A model generated the notes under the pieces. The model searched no databases, was not told the origin of the DNA, and was given only the letters and a program-made list of their open reading frames with translations. A stretch of DNA of 64,000 bases from Labia minor. Its lineage: Eukaryota > Arthropoda > Insecta > Dermaptera > Spongiphoridae. This document shows positions 44,122 through 54,722 of the stretch, piece by piece (position 1 is the first letter of the stretch; the number at the start of each line of letters is the position of its first letter). The position numbers and the translations under genes are program-made. The stretch lies in contig OY720348.1 of the NCBI GenBank assembly GCA_963082975.1, positions 74,983,719 to 75,047,718 of the forward strand. Direction: 5' to 3'.

Positions 44122-44771
44122 ACCACTGAAAATAAGTTGACCTGTGGCCAGGTCCGAACCGACCGACGGTTTGAAGTAAATTAATTTCCAGCTACAGAAA
44201 CAATTTCAAATAATTTTAATATATCTATTAATGTAATCAAAAACAGATAGGCATAGAACATAAATATTTTTAATTTTATTTTATTTATAATATATTGCAA
44301 GACCAGACTGTGACGTCATGAATGGCTGGATGACGTCATATAATTTTAAATCAAGAAAAAACTAATAAATATGATTTTTCTCGAGGATAAAACCAATACA
44401 AAGTGCATGATTCGTGGTGATATGTAAAAAATCTCCTCATGTGAAATTTGGTGTGAAAATAACCCTTCCCTTCCTATCGTCGATCGCTAATACTACCACT
44501 TCCGGTTTCCGGATTTGCACCAAAAGTTGATCCATTCATCCCACTGATGCATTAAGTAAATATACCAAATTTCATCAAAATCCGTTTAGACGTTCAGGCT
44601 GTACACATCTATACGGACGGACAGACGGACGGACGGACAGACATGATGCTTAAAATACTTTTTGCTGTTAATAAAATGCATGATTCATGGAGATCTGTAA
44701 AAATCTCCACATGTGAAATTTGGTGTGAAAACAATACCTCCCTTACTATCGTCGGTCGGTAAAAAAAGAGT
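44122..44771 (-). repeat. Repeat with ACCGACCGACG ends, copy 2
   Basis: Inverse of 10186-10820, including GTTGACCTGTGGCCAGGTCC at one end, two TGACGTCA palindromes at about 44311-44337, a GACGGACAGACGGACGGACG run, and TACTATCGTCGGTCGGT at the other end. Here it is not enclosed by hAT TIRs. Confidence 0.78.
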
Positions 44772-45584
44772 CGCCATGTGGCCGAATAAGACCGAATATA
44801 TCCGAATGAGCTCGAGCGTTACGTTTTTCGGGGCCAGCAAGTGAGTGAGTGACGATTGGATATTATATATTTAATTTATTTTACGTAAAATCATTGTTTT
44901 AATTTTTGTCGGATTTCAACCCTTTCGTTCCTTTTACGATGGATTATCTCGTCATTTTTTTTGTAAAATTTATATAACATTGTTAATGGGTAATGGTAAT
45001 TGTTTTTAGGTAAATACAAGCTATAAAATCGATTCAATATATGCGATTTTGCTGATTTTATATTTTAAAATAAATAATTATTATACCTACATGCTTCATA
45101 CAATATTATCAAATGATTCTTTAATATATATATATATATATAATATATAATTTAGTAATTACTAATAATTCATTATCTAAAAATGATTTGGAGTTAATTG
45201 AACAAAGTTGGGGAAAAAGTGAGGAGTTAACTTTTTTATTATTTTCCGATGTGGTTGATGAAAAAAAAGTGTGAAATTATTTTATGATCGAACATAAAAC
45301 TCATAATCAAATAAAAAATGATTGGTTATTCTTACTAATCCCATGTAAAAATATTTATAATCTAATAATAAAAAATATAGAAGGTGTTATAATTGGTATA
45401 TTCATGACACTCTCATAAAAAGTTACATTTTGGGAAACAATTTAAATGACGTTACGTGTTACGTATATATTTTATTTACAATTTATTTGATTTGACCGAT
45501 GATTTGATATTAATTAATTTCCAAACAATATTATCATAGATTTAAATATGAGTATATAAAGTTATAAAGTATCAAAAAAAATAT
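44772..45584. other. AT-rich spacer
   Basis: A mixed patch at 44772-44860 (GTCGCCATGTGGCCGAATAA) follows the repeat and may belong to it. (TA)n at about 45125-45142. Confidence 0.45.
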
Positions 45585-46066
45585 TTTGCACAAGCCTTCG
45601 AATATGGAAAGCTGTGTGCAACGTGGGTGTCGCGTTTGCTAACGTTAGACCAAAAACTGCTTCATAAAACCATTTCTACCGACAATTTGGCTCTGTAGAC
45701 GTAATCTAAACGAATAACTGTTGATGAGACTTAAATTAAATTAAATCAAATTTAATTAATTAATTAATTTAATTAATTAGAACACCGTTATGAGATACGT
45801 ATCAGTTTTGATGGTGATTAAGTTCGCAAAAATTCGTTTGGATTACGCCTACAGCGCCAAATTGTCGGTAAAAATGTTTTTTCGAAGCAGTTTTTGGTGT
45901 AACGTTAGCAAACGCAGCACCCACGTTGCACACAGCTTTCCATATTCGAAGGCTTGTGCAAAATATTTCGCACATGTTCAGCTGACATGTACAGGCCTCA
46001 GCTATCTTGAATGTTGAAAAATAAAGCAAAAAAAAAATTTAAAAACATCGTTTTTCTTGATTAGGC
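45585..46066. mobile_element. Mariner-derived foldback locus lacking outer TIRs
   Basis: The left arm (plus) starts inside the transposase remnant (ATTTTGCACAAGCC) and runs through the AT filler (about 45730-45778) to ACACCGTTATGAGATACGTA. The right arm (minus) then runs back to CATCGTTTTTCTTG. Both outermost TIRs are gone. The arms contain KTASKKHFYRQFGA-type remnants on the minus strand. Confidence 0.82.
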
Positions 46067-46397
46067 CCCTATTTCTTCAAAATCTGATACCCAATTTTGA
46101 ATTGAAATGTCAGAGGTTCTATCAAATTTTTGTATCGGATTTTCTAAATTTCTAAAAGTCATAGAAATTGCTGACCTGTCACATTTTTTAATTGATTTGT
46201 ATTTATCTTTGTTTGTCGTTCTTGTTAAATTCAACTTCATCTTCATCATAATCATTGCTTTTTTTCTTCATCATCATCATCATCATCTTTTCGGTAAATC
46301 TATCATATATTGGCATAAATAAACAATCCAATCTTCAATCGGTGTTATCGATTATAAATATCGATTAATTAACATAATATTTCAATTGTATTCTAAG

Positions 46398-46559
46398 GTA
46401 TCGAACTTAATCAAAAATCGATTTGGAAAGAAAGCGTCATCCAATGACGGAAGTGATGCGATGTTCACGTCCAAGACAAGGACTGGGTATGCCACGACAA
46501 CATTTCGACAATTCCCTACGAGTGGCATTGATATGCAAAACGATGAGGGAGGCTCCTAA
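46398..46559 (+). CDS. Candidate terminal exon, unknown protein
   Basis: The acceptor-like TTTCAATTGTATTCTAAG (ends 46397) precedes 53 open codons and TAA. The reading is VSNLIKNRFGKKASS, then DAMFTSKTRTGYATTTFRQF, then GIDMQNDEGGS. The frame is also open upstream to about 46322. Ser/Thr-rich with a basic start, it looks like a cytoplasmic C-terminal tail, but no family is recognised. Composition is far less AT-rich than upstream DNA. The following 300 bp (46560-46860) stay mixed in composition and could be 3' UTR. Alternative: chance open frame. Confidence 0.4.
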   Translation, partial: VSNLIKNRFGKKASSNDGSDAMFTSKTRTGYATTTFRQFPTSGIDMQNDEGGS

Positions 46560-47199
46560 ATGTTCACACGAAAGAGAATGCGGATAGTCAATGGATTCCC
46601 TCAGTCATTTATCATGGGCCAGCGCTTTTGGCGACAGCCCGTTTGACATTTGGGCGGCGACACCTCACATGTGGGTGTGTCAGACAAAATCATGTCTCCG
46701 AGAAATGAGCCAAGCCAATGGTTGTCAGATTTACTACAACTTAACAAGATACAAAAATCTACAAATATAATAAACAAAATAAACATAAAATATTCAAAAC
46801 CTACAAGTACATACTATATATTAGAAAATAGAATACTATTGTTTAGGCTGGCGTAATTTTCAAAATTAAATATTTAAATAAATATATATTCATATATGTA
46901 AGTTGGTGGTATTGAAGTCTTATTAAGAAATTTCAACTTACATTAAGTTGGTAAAGACTTAGCTAGCTTCACTCCCTTCCCCTAAGACCACATGCTGTGA
47001 AACGTGCGGCGTCTCGACACGTTCGGCGCATGAACTTATGCCAACAACGATCACATTATTACAAATAATTTGTAAAAATTGTCTCCGTGAAGAGGACATT
47101 ATAACAAATCGAATAAATTCATAGGAAGGACAATGAAAAGTGACCGAATTAATGGAAAATAAAAGTAATGCTATTTGCCCAACAAAGATTTAGCCAAAC
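46560..47199. other. Possible 3' UTR and unique spacer
   Basis: A mixed-composition patch to 46860, then A/T-rich DNA with a second patch at 46960-47040. No clear polyadenylation signal chosen, no motif recognised. Confidence 0.3.
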
Positions 47200-47335
47200 G
47201 GCTTATGTCTAGGCAAATGCTATTTTCCTAGTCAAATTGAAATGAAATAATAGTTGAAGCTATTTAGCCAGGCTATAGGCAATGTTATTTTCCTATAATT
47301 GCCATTTGCCTACGATATATATATATATATATATA
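47200..47335 (+). repeat. Repeat shared with 34563-34677
   Basis: GGCTTATGTCTAGGCAAATG, TTTTCCTAGTCAAATTGAAA and TTTTCCTATAATTGCCATTT, in the same position relative to the attached SINE-A copy. Confidence 0.7.
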
Positions 47336-47615
47336 GGCGCCATTGAGTGTGCGAACCTGTCTCACATTCCCATGGTCCCGGGTTCAAGTCCCGGGCCTGG
47401 CAAAGGAATTTCCCTAGCTGGGGTCTATGGAACGGAGTCAACCCAGCCTCTGGGAACAACCTTGGGGAAAAGCTACTTGATAGCGCCTCCGATCAAGAAA
47501 ATCAAGGTAAAGGTGGAGAGGTCCCGTTCTACTGATCATAGGACACCTCATTGATAGAACCGACTTGATAGACGTTGCCCTTGCGTAGGACGTACAAAGT
47601 CAGAGGTTTTTTTTT
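47336..47615 (+). mobile_element. SINE-A copy
   Basis: GGCGCCATTGAGTGTGCGAA (A-box region partly deleted), CCCGGGTTCAAGTCCCGGG, tail GTACAAAGTCAGAGG plus T10. It sits between TATA-rich flanks. Confidence 0.92.
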
Positions 47616-47642
47616 TAAATTATATATATTGTAATGATTTTT

Positions 47643-48264
47643 ACTATCTCGCCAGAGATAGTATTGCGATCACGAAAATTTTCGATGTTGAGATTTTGAT
47701 GTTTTTATACGTTTTGAAGGTTCCTGAATCATTTTCACTAAGGTTGAGAAAAATGTCTGTGTGTGTGTGTGTGTGTATGTGTGTATGTGTGTGTATGTAT
47801 GTAGGCAAGATTACGCAAAAACGGTTTGAGCTATAATGATGAAATTTGGTACATGGGCATTATTCAAAATTCATAGTTTTCTATCAACTTTGGAGAAATG
47901 TAGCTCAACCGGAAGAGGGTCTTTACCTACAACGTTTTGATTTTTTTTCCTCTAAAGTGACCGTAAAAATAAAGATATAGGTTTGATAATTTTTCACATG
48001 ATTAATAATTGTATAAAACTGCTATATATAGAATTTCAGCTTGATTGATTCGCTGAAATTACCAGAATTAATTTTTTAACACTGCAAATCTCACGCGCCA
48101 ACACGTGACGTGATGCCATCAACAAAAAGCCAAACATGCGCTGGTTTAATATTTATTATTTATTATTTATAATTTATAATTAATTAAATTTAATTTAAAT
48201 ATAATATATTATGTTATTTAATCCAATTCAAATTGCGAGATAGTCGAATGGAGACACTCCAGCT
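47643..48264 (-). mobile_element. HINE-like element, copy 7, complete
   Basis: Best-preserved copy: 622 bp with both ends. The minus strand starts AGCTGGAGTGTCTCCATTCG and ends ACTATCTCTGGCGAGATAGT. The GT tract spans about 47756-47803. Useful as the reference copy. Confidence 0.93.
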
Positions 48265-48959
48265 AATTTTATACTGGTGAGATATTGAAGGGGAAAACCT
48301 TAAGAAAAATAGGGGTTGGTCGCATATGTGTAAAGGAAAAGGGCACTTTGAATCGGCGTGAACTGACCTGGAGATTTGGACTACAAAAAAAAAGAGAAAA
48401 AAATTAAATTTATCATTAAGAATAAAAATTTATAATAAGATTTATTATATTTAATGTTTAAATATAAATTTTTAAAACCTTTAAAGATGTAAATGTAAAT
48501 CTTTTAAATTATAATTTTATATAGTTTTTTTATATTTTTTTAAAAAAAATAAAAGACGCTTTATAAAAATTATAGAGAAACCAATATTTGTTGTGAAACA
48601 AATTTTTTTAATTCTTAGATTAAAAAAATTAAAAAAACAATCCTTCATGAAAAATAATATTTTTTGTTAATAATGTAGCCGGTCCTTTTGTCCGTGGACG
48701 ACCGAGTGGTCCTTTTTTCTTCCAATAAAGTCCGTCTGGTCTCGACGGCAGCCCATGAACGAATGCCGTCTCTTCAGGGGAAACGTATTACTATAATCTC
48801 TTCCAATGAAAATAAATTTATATTTAAAAAAATAAATTTTATTTTTATCGGATTAATGATATTTTTGGAATATCATTACAATATATATTCGTTCGTTCGT
48901 TTAGGTTTCTATGAAAGATTTTATTATTATGAAAAATTATTTCCGGGTTATTTTCGCGT
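48265..48959. other. AT-rich spacer
   Basis: A mixed patch at 48676-48790 is open on the plus strand (RVVLFSSNKVRLVSTAAHER) but not recognised. Confidence 0.35.
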
Positions 48960-49080
48960 TTAATTATGAGATTTCAGTCTCGACCATTTTGGCGCCATTT
49001 TCAAGAAAATTGATATATGAGGGAATTTATTTTTGGGATTTTTAGTAGTAGTCTGTGTGACCAAGAATTTTTCATTGTAT
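48960..49080. repeat. Penelope-associated-looking flank, copy 2
   Basis: TCTCGACCATTTTGGCGCCA plus TTTTCAAGAAAATTGATATATGA, similar to 22690-22760 including the following TAGTAGTCTGTGTGACCAAG. Confidence 0.45.
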
Positions 49081-49349
49081 ATATATATAACATTAAATAA
49101 AATAAAATGAAAGTGAATATTTTGAATCAATTTCTTTTATTATTATATTTTCAATGATAAATCCATGATTGTAGAAATTCTTGAAGATTTTCTATTTAGA
49201 TAAAGGAGATAAATATAATAATATCCAAAATATTAAAAAAAATAATAATTAATTCTTATTAATTTAAAAATTATGGTGATGAAAAAAAAATATCTATATT
49301 TCATTTTTCAGATTTTATTATCATAAAAATTGTATAAATAATGATATCT

Positions 49350-49809
49350 ACGAGAGTGGGGTGAAAAGTTTCCGGTCTGACCAAGAAAAATGATGTTTTT
49401 CATTTTTTTTTTTTTTTGCTTTATTTTTCAACATTAACTCCATCATCACTGTTACATTTTTCATAACGGTGTTCTAATTAATTAAATTAATATATTAATT
49501 GATTAAATTAAATTAAATTTCATCAACAGTTATGAATCGACGCAAAATTTCATTTGGATTACGCCTACAGCCCCAAATTGTCGGTAGAAATGTTTTTTCG
49601 AAGCAGTTTTTGGTGTAACGTTAGCAAACGCGGCATCCACGTTGCACACAGCTTTCCATATTCAAATGGATGTGCAAAATATTTTGCAAACGTTCAGCTG
49701 ACATCGTTCAGGTCTCAGCTAATTTGAATGATGAAAAATAAAGCAAAAAGAAAATTTAAAAACATTGTTTTTCTTCGTCAGGCAGGAAACTTTTCACCCC
49801 ACTCTCGTA
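49350..49809 (-). mobile_element. Mariner-derived MITE, single unit
   Basis: The only non-inverted unit of the family: 460 bp between TA dinucleotides with TIRs ACGAGAGTGGGGTGAAAAGT at both ends. The minus strand holds the N-terminal remnant, the VDET region, AT filler (about 49470-49520) and the C-terminal block. It gives the monomer structure from which the foldback loci can be understood. Confidence 0.9.
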
Positions 49810-50140
49810 GATATATCTAAAATATGTATTTATATTAATATTAATATTTTTAGATAAGATTGGTGCACGGCTGTTGTAGAGGAATTCAAATCTTTCAATT
49901 ATCAATTCGCCCCCCCCCCCCCCCATAATTTATTAAATAAAATGTTGATTCTTCTTTTAGGTAAATTCTATAATTATGCAAGAGCAATGATGACAACAGC
50001 TGAGAAAATGAAGCCGCTCTAATCTCTTTGTGAGGTTTTCCAAGATAAGAATGAAAATCAATGGCAATCAGTTATTATAAGAAGAATGCATCATATTTGG
50101 CTGCTGAAGTGCCCTTTGACGTCCAAATGTGATAATTATT
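49490..50140 (+). repeat. Segmental duplication, copy 2
   Basis: Nearly identical to 40380-41038. Visible differences include a GAA insertion near 50080 and single substitutions. The right edge differs (TTTTATAAAAACTCTCCAAG here versus a mariner scrap at the first copy). Confidence 0.85.
49961..50022 (+). CDS. Candidate terminal exon, second copy
   Basis: Duplicate of 40864-40925 with the reading KFYNYARAMMTTAEKMKPL and TAA after the same TTGATTCTTCTTTTAG tract. Only one of 19 residues differs. Function unknown. Confidence 0.3.
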
Positions 50141-50262
50141 TTATAAAAACTCTCCAAGTTTAGAGAAATTAAGCTTATCTGGTTAATATGCCGACATAAC
50201 ACATATAATTTAATTCTTAATATTAGTTTATTCAATGTGAACAATTTATTTAAATAAAAATA

Positions 50263-50836
50263 AGCTGGAGTGTCTCCATTCGACTATCTCGCAAATTTGA
50301 ATTGGATTAAATAACATAATATATAATATTTAAATCAAATTTAATTAATTATAAATTATAAATTAAAATTAATAAATAATATTTATTAACCCAGCACATG
50401 TTATATGCTCTTTGTTGATGGCACCACGTCACGTGTTGGCGCGTGTTAAAAAAATTCAATCAAGCTGAAATTCTATATCTAGCAGTTTTATACAATTTTT
50501 AATTATGTGAAAAACTATCAAACCTATATCTTTATTTTTACGGTCACTTTAGAGGAAAAAAAATCAAAATGTTGTAAGTAATGACCCTCTTCCGGTTGAG
50601 CTACATTTCTCCAAAGTTGATAGAAAACTACGAATTTTGAATAATTCCCGTCTACCAAATATCAATATTCTAGCTCAAACCGTTTTTGCGTAATCATGTC
50701 TACATACATACACAGATACACACACACATACAGACATTTTTCTCAACCTTAGTGAAAATGATTCAGGATCCTTCCAAACGTATTAAAACATCAAAATCTC
50801 GACATCGAAAATTTTCGTGATCGCAATGCTATAGTA
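50263..50836 (+). mobile_element. HINE-like element, copy 8
   Basis: 5' end AGCTGGAGTGTCTCCATTCG. The 3' hairpin is replaced by GCTATAGTAAAAACTATACT plus ATAGTAAAA, a shortened ATAGT repeat. A deletion removed the block between GTTGGCGCG and TCAATCAAGC. Confidence 0.88.
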
Positions 50837-51613
50837 AAAACTATACTATAGTAAAAACAACGAAATAAATCAATAACACAAATCGTTTAAAACTTTAGTC
50901 GTTCTAAATGATAAAAAAATTAATAATAAAATTAAATATAATAGAATAGAAAACAAGAGTTGTGGTCATTTGTAATACTAAACGCTATCAGAATCTATGT
51001 AAATACTTTCATTAGAGTTCAATGCCCTTTTAGTTATTGGAAATTCCCTCCGCAACTTTTCAGTCAATTGAGTAAGTTAATTTTAAAATATCGTACGAAA
51101 TGGGATTCAATTTTTTAAAAAAATATTTATTTTTTTTTATTTTCATTTGTTCGGTAATTATATTTTATTAAAATTTGAATGTCTGAAAATTAAATTTAAA
51201 CAAATCTTTTGAAAAAAAGAAGTAAGATTTGCACGAAAAGTCAAAATTTCAAATTGAAACATTATGTTTGGTTTCCAAATTTATTTGATTTTTTAATGCG
51301 TATTTCAACGGTTATTTATTTCATCTTGATTTGATAAAATGGAAGATTCTGATGAAGGTTTATGTAACTACTGAAATGAACAGAGCAAACAAATTAATTT
51401 GAAACTCAGCAGACTGTTGTAAATTTCAGATCAATTCAATTCCAATCTTATATTATATTATCTATAGGGCATTAAAGTTCTTGCTCTTAATTATAATTCT
51501 ATCAATCGTTAAAAAATATAACAATATATTAAATTATAATATAATTTTATTAAACACATGAAGACATGGTCTTTTTGGATTACTTTTAGAAAAGAAACTT
51601 TTCAAAAGAAAAA
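50837..51613. other. AT-rich spacer
   Basis: No shared repeat and no frame of interest. Confidence 0.5.
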
Positions 51614-52170
51614 AGCTGGAGTGTCTCCACTCAATCTCGCAATTTGAAGTGGATTAAATAACAAATATTATATTTAAATTAAATGTCATTAATTATAAAT
51701 TTTAAATTAAAATTAATAAATAATATTTTTTCAACCAGCGCGTGTTTGAACCGTTTTTGCGTAATCTTGTCTACACTCACACACACACACACACACATCA
51801 AGCTGAAATTCTATATATAGCAGTTTTATACAATTTTTAATCATGTGAAAAACTATCAAACATATATCTTTATTTTTCCGGTCACTTTAGAGGAAAAAAA
51901 AATCAAAACGTCGTAGGTAATGACCCTATTCCGGTTGAGCTACATTTCTCAAAAGTTGATAGAAATCTACGAATTTTGAATAATGCCCATGTACCAAATT
52001 TCATGATTCTAGTTTCAACCATTTTTTAGTAATCTTGTCTACATACACACACACACACACACAGACATTTTCATCAACCTTAGTGAAAATAATTCAGGAA
52101 CCTTCAAAACGTATAAAAACATCAAAACATCAAATTTTCGTGATTGCAATACTATCTCGCCAGAGATAGT
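51614..52170 (+). mobile_element. HINE-like element, copy 9, rearranged
   Basis: Starts AGCTGGAGTGTCTCCACTC. After CAGCGCGTGTTTG it jumps to AACCGTTTTTGCGTAATCTT plus a CA run, then back to CAAGCTGAAATTCTATATAT, so the microsatellite segment occurs twice. The 3' hairpin is ACTATCTCGCCAGAGATAGT, with the loop inverted relative to other copies. Confidence 0.9.
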
Positions 52171-53776
52171 AATAAATGTTTAAGGAATTTTACTATCAAA
52201 AAATATTCTTGTAGTCATTTTGAAATAAACAAACAGATGATTGAAAAATTTACAAAAAAAGGTCGTGAGTTGGTTAGAAGAATGTAATTGTTTAGACGAA
52301 GAATTTTCCAATTCAGAAATACTATATAGAGAAATAGATAATTATATTATATTTTTAGAAGTAAATAAATATCGAGGGTATGTGCTAATAAAAACGTCAG
52401 TTGAAGTCGTTATTTAAACTTTTGAAAAAATTTTACTAGGGTAATTCTTGACATTGGTAGTTGAAAATATAGAGTTCGTTCTATTTGTGGAATTTCAGGT
52501 TTCTGAATCAATCAAACTGTCTTTAAATGTGTATCCTTCCATGAGATCAAGAAGCCATCTATTTTAGGTGGATTAAGAAATGTTGGGATTCACACCCAAT
52601 CCTTTAAGTTGGAGATGTTTCAGAATAGAGGTTGTCAGATGTGATCAATGGGAAACAACCGAAACCCATCAACCCTCTACTATTCGGATTAGTAGGAAGA
52701 GAAAGAAAAAATCTCGTTTTCCAAAATATTCTTCCCATTGGATGGAAGATGGAAACAAAAGAATACAATAGAGACGCAATGACAAGAGAGAATCTTTTTT
52801 TTGCTTTAGAATAAACAATATAAATGATTAATTTCTATTCCATCCAAGGAATGTAAAAAGGAAACATCTTTTATCAATTCCGATGAATCTGTTGAACATC
52901 CATTGTCTTAAGGAAGATGTTGAAACAAATAATAAATAATTAATTGATGCGATTATTGTATCAATTGTGTATGTATGTATTTATGGTAGAGAAGTGGGTG
53001 TGGGTTGTGTGTGTTTATGTTTTAACAGGCTACGACCCACTTTATTTCTTCGTGAAGTTCATTTGTCAAATTTAATGAAAAGCCCCTTGGGCCATCTATT
53101 ACACCCATTCTTCAGGCTTACGGTGAGGGTATCGTGTCTGGGACAGGTCTCCAGCCTCTGACCCCACTGTCCTCGGCAGGTCCCGGGAGTCCCCTGTCTA
53201 TTATGTCATATTTATGGCCATCTCTGGCTGCTACCCTCCCAGAGATGCTGGGGCGCAGTTTACAATTTTTTTCCCTTCTAGTTTACACGGTTCTCCTCAC
53301 CACAGGGAACTATATTGGTTGATAGGATCATGAAAAGTTAACGTAGAAAATAAATAAAAAAACACAAAAATGTTCCAGTATTTGGGTTGCTGGTTAATGT
53401 TCATTAACAAAAGTTGAGAAATAAATTCAATAGGAAAAAAAAACTTCCTTTATTAAGGTATCGTGAATTAATTAACATAAAAAAATAGTTACATTCCGTA
53501 CTAAATAGATGGACCAATAAAAAAGGATAAAAATCTAAAAAAATATTCTATTTATATAGTAAATAAATATAACAAACTAAAATATCATAAATCTAAAATA
53601 TGTAAGCATAAAATAAAAATAAACTAAAGTTTATAATTTGAATTTGAAGTGAAAAAAATTTAGAAGAAATTTCAAATTTATTTATTTGTATATACATTCC
53701 GATTGGAGTTGATTATATGATATCATTAGGGCTCAGATTTCGCCCTATTTGCCCTTTTTTGATTTATGGCTTTTTT
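52171..53776. other. Unique spacer with open stretches
   Basis: Bases 52241-52417 are open for 58 codons (VVSWLEECNCLDEEFSNSEI). Bases 52580-52812 are open in two frames. Bases 53030-53320 form a GC-rich island (CTCCAGCCTCTGACCCCACT, GGCAGGTCCCGGGAGTCCC) open in overlapping frames. None is recognised. Confidence 0.3.
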
Positions 53777-53992
53777 TTGAGAAATGTTGCACACCCGGAA
53801 GAGGGTCATTACATAAAACGTTTTGATTTAATTTCCTCTAAAGTGACCGGAAAAATAAAGATATATGTTTGATAATTTTTCACATGATTACAAATTGTAT
53901 AAAACTGCCATATATAGAATTTCAGCTTGATTGAATCGCTAAAAGTACCGGAATTAATTTTTTAACACTGCAAATCACGCGTTTTCATTTTT
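53777..53992 (-). mobile_element. HINE-like element, copy 10, 5'-middle part
   Basis: The minus strand runs from CGCGTGATTTGCAGTGTTAA to the ACATTTCTCAAAA point, where it breaks. The remainder of the same element lies at 54508-54722 in the opposite orientation. Confidence 0.85.
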
Positions 53993-54507
53993 GATTTCTG
54001 TCTTTTTTTTTGTGTGTGTGTTTTTCTGAATTTCCTAATTTCATATTCCGAGAAGCCATTGTTTATGAAAGCTTCCTTCAATCGTTGTTTTACTTTTTTA
54101 ATGTTTTCATTTGAGCATATATATCTCTTCGGCTCTTTTGTGCAGTGTTTTTATCACTCCATATTTTTGTGTTGGATGGTGGTGGGAATCTGCGTGAATA
54201 TATCTGTTGGTATGAGTTGTTTTCCTGAAAATATCAAAATTTAATCTATTCTGTTTCTTTTTTATTAATACATCAAGAAACGGTAACTCTTCATTTATTT
54301 CCCATTCAACGGTTAGTTTTATATTTTTATGAAAATTATTTGCTGCTTCTACAAATTCAATCAATGACTCCTTACCATGAGGACAAATCATCAAAATATC
54401 ATCCACATATCTAAGAAACAGTTTTGGTTTCTTTATTGAATTATTGACTAATTTTGTTTCAAAATCTTCCATGAATATGTTAGCGAATACTGGGCTTAGT
54501 GGGGTTG
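53993..54507 (-). pseudogene. Penelope-like reverse transcriptase, C-terminal part
   Basis: The minus strand reads STPLSPVFANIFMEDFETKL, then FLRYVDDILMICPHGKESL (YVDD catalytic box), then EINEELPFLDVLIKKKQN, then HTNRYIHADSHHHPTQKYGV. This order (LSP--ANIFMEDFE, RYVDD, LPFLDV, THT--Y-H--SHHP--K) is diagnostic of Penelope-like element RT palm and thumb. After KRAEEIYML the frame slips and continues VKQRLKEAFINNGFSEYEIR. The N-terminal RT fingers and the GIY-YIG endonuclease are absent. It is bounded on both sides by HINE-like halves in opposite orientation. The protein is a dead fragment. Confidence 0.85.
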
Positions 54508-54722
54508 AAACTACGAATTTTGAATAATGCTCATGTACCAAATTTCATGATTCTAGTATAAACCGTTTTTGCGTAATCTTGTCTACATACATACACACAC
54601 ACACACCACACATTTTCCCAACCTTAGTGAAAATGATTCAGGAACCTTCAAAACGTATAGAAACATCAAAATCTCAACATCGAAAATTTTCGTGATAGCA
54701 ATACTATCTTTGGCGAGATAAT
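54508..54722 (+). mobile_element. HINE-like element, copy 10, 3' part
   Basis: AAACTACGAATTTTGAATAA through the CA tract to ACTATCTTTGGCGAGATAAT. It starts where the part at 53777-53992 stops, in opposite orientation. Confidence 0.87.

Noticed and set aside
47282-47554. 90-codon frame with GPGKGISLAGVYG
   Set aside because: It is a translation of the SINE-A body; the same peptide appears at other SINE-A copies.
53030-53320. LINE or LTR fragment in the GC-rich island
   Set aside because: Composition suggests imported sequence, but no RT, integrase or terminal signature could be recognised in any frame.
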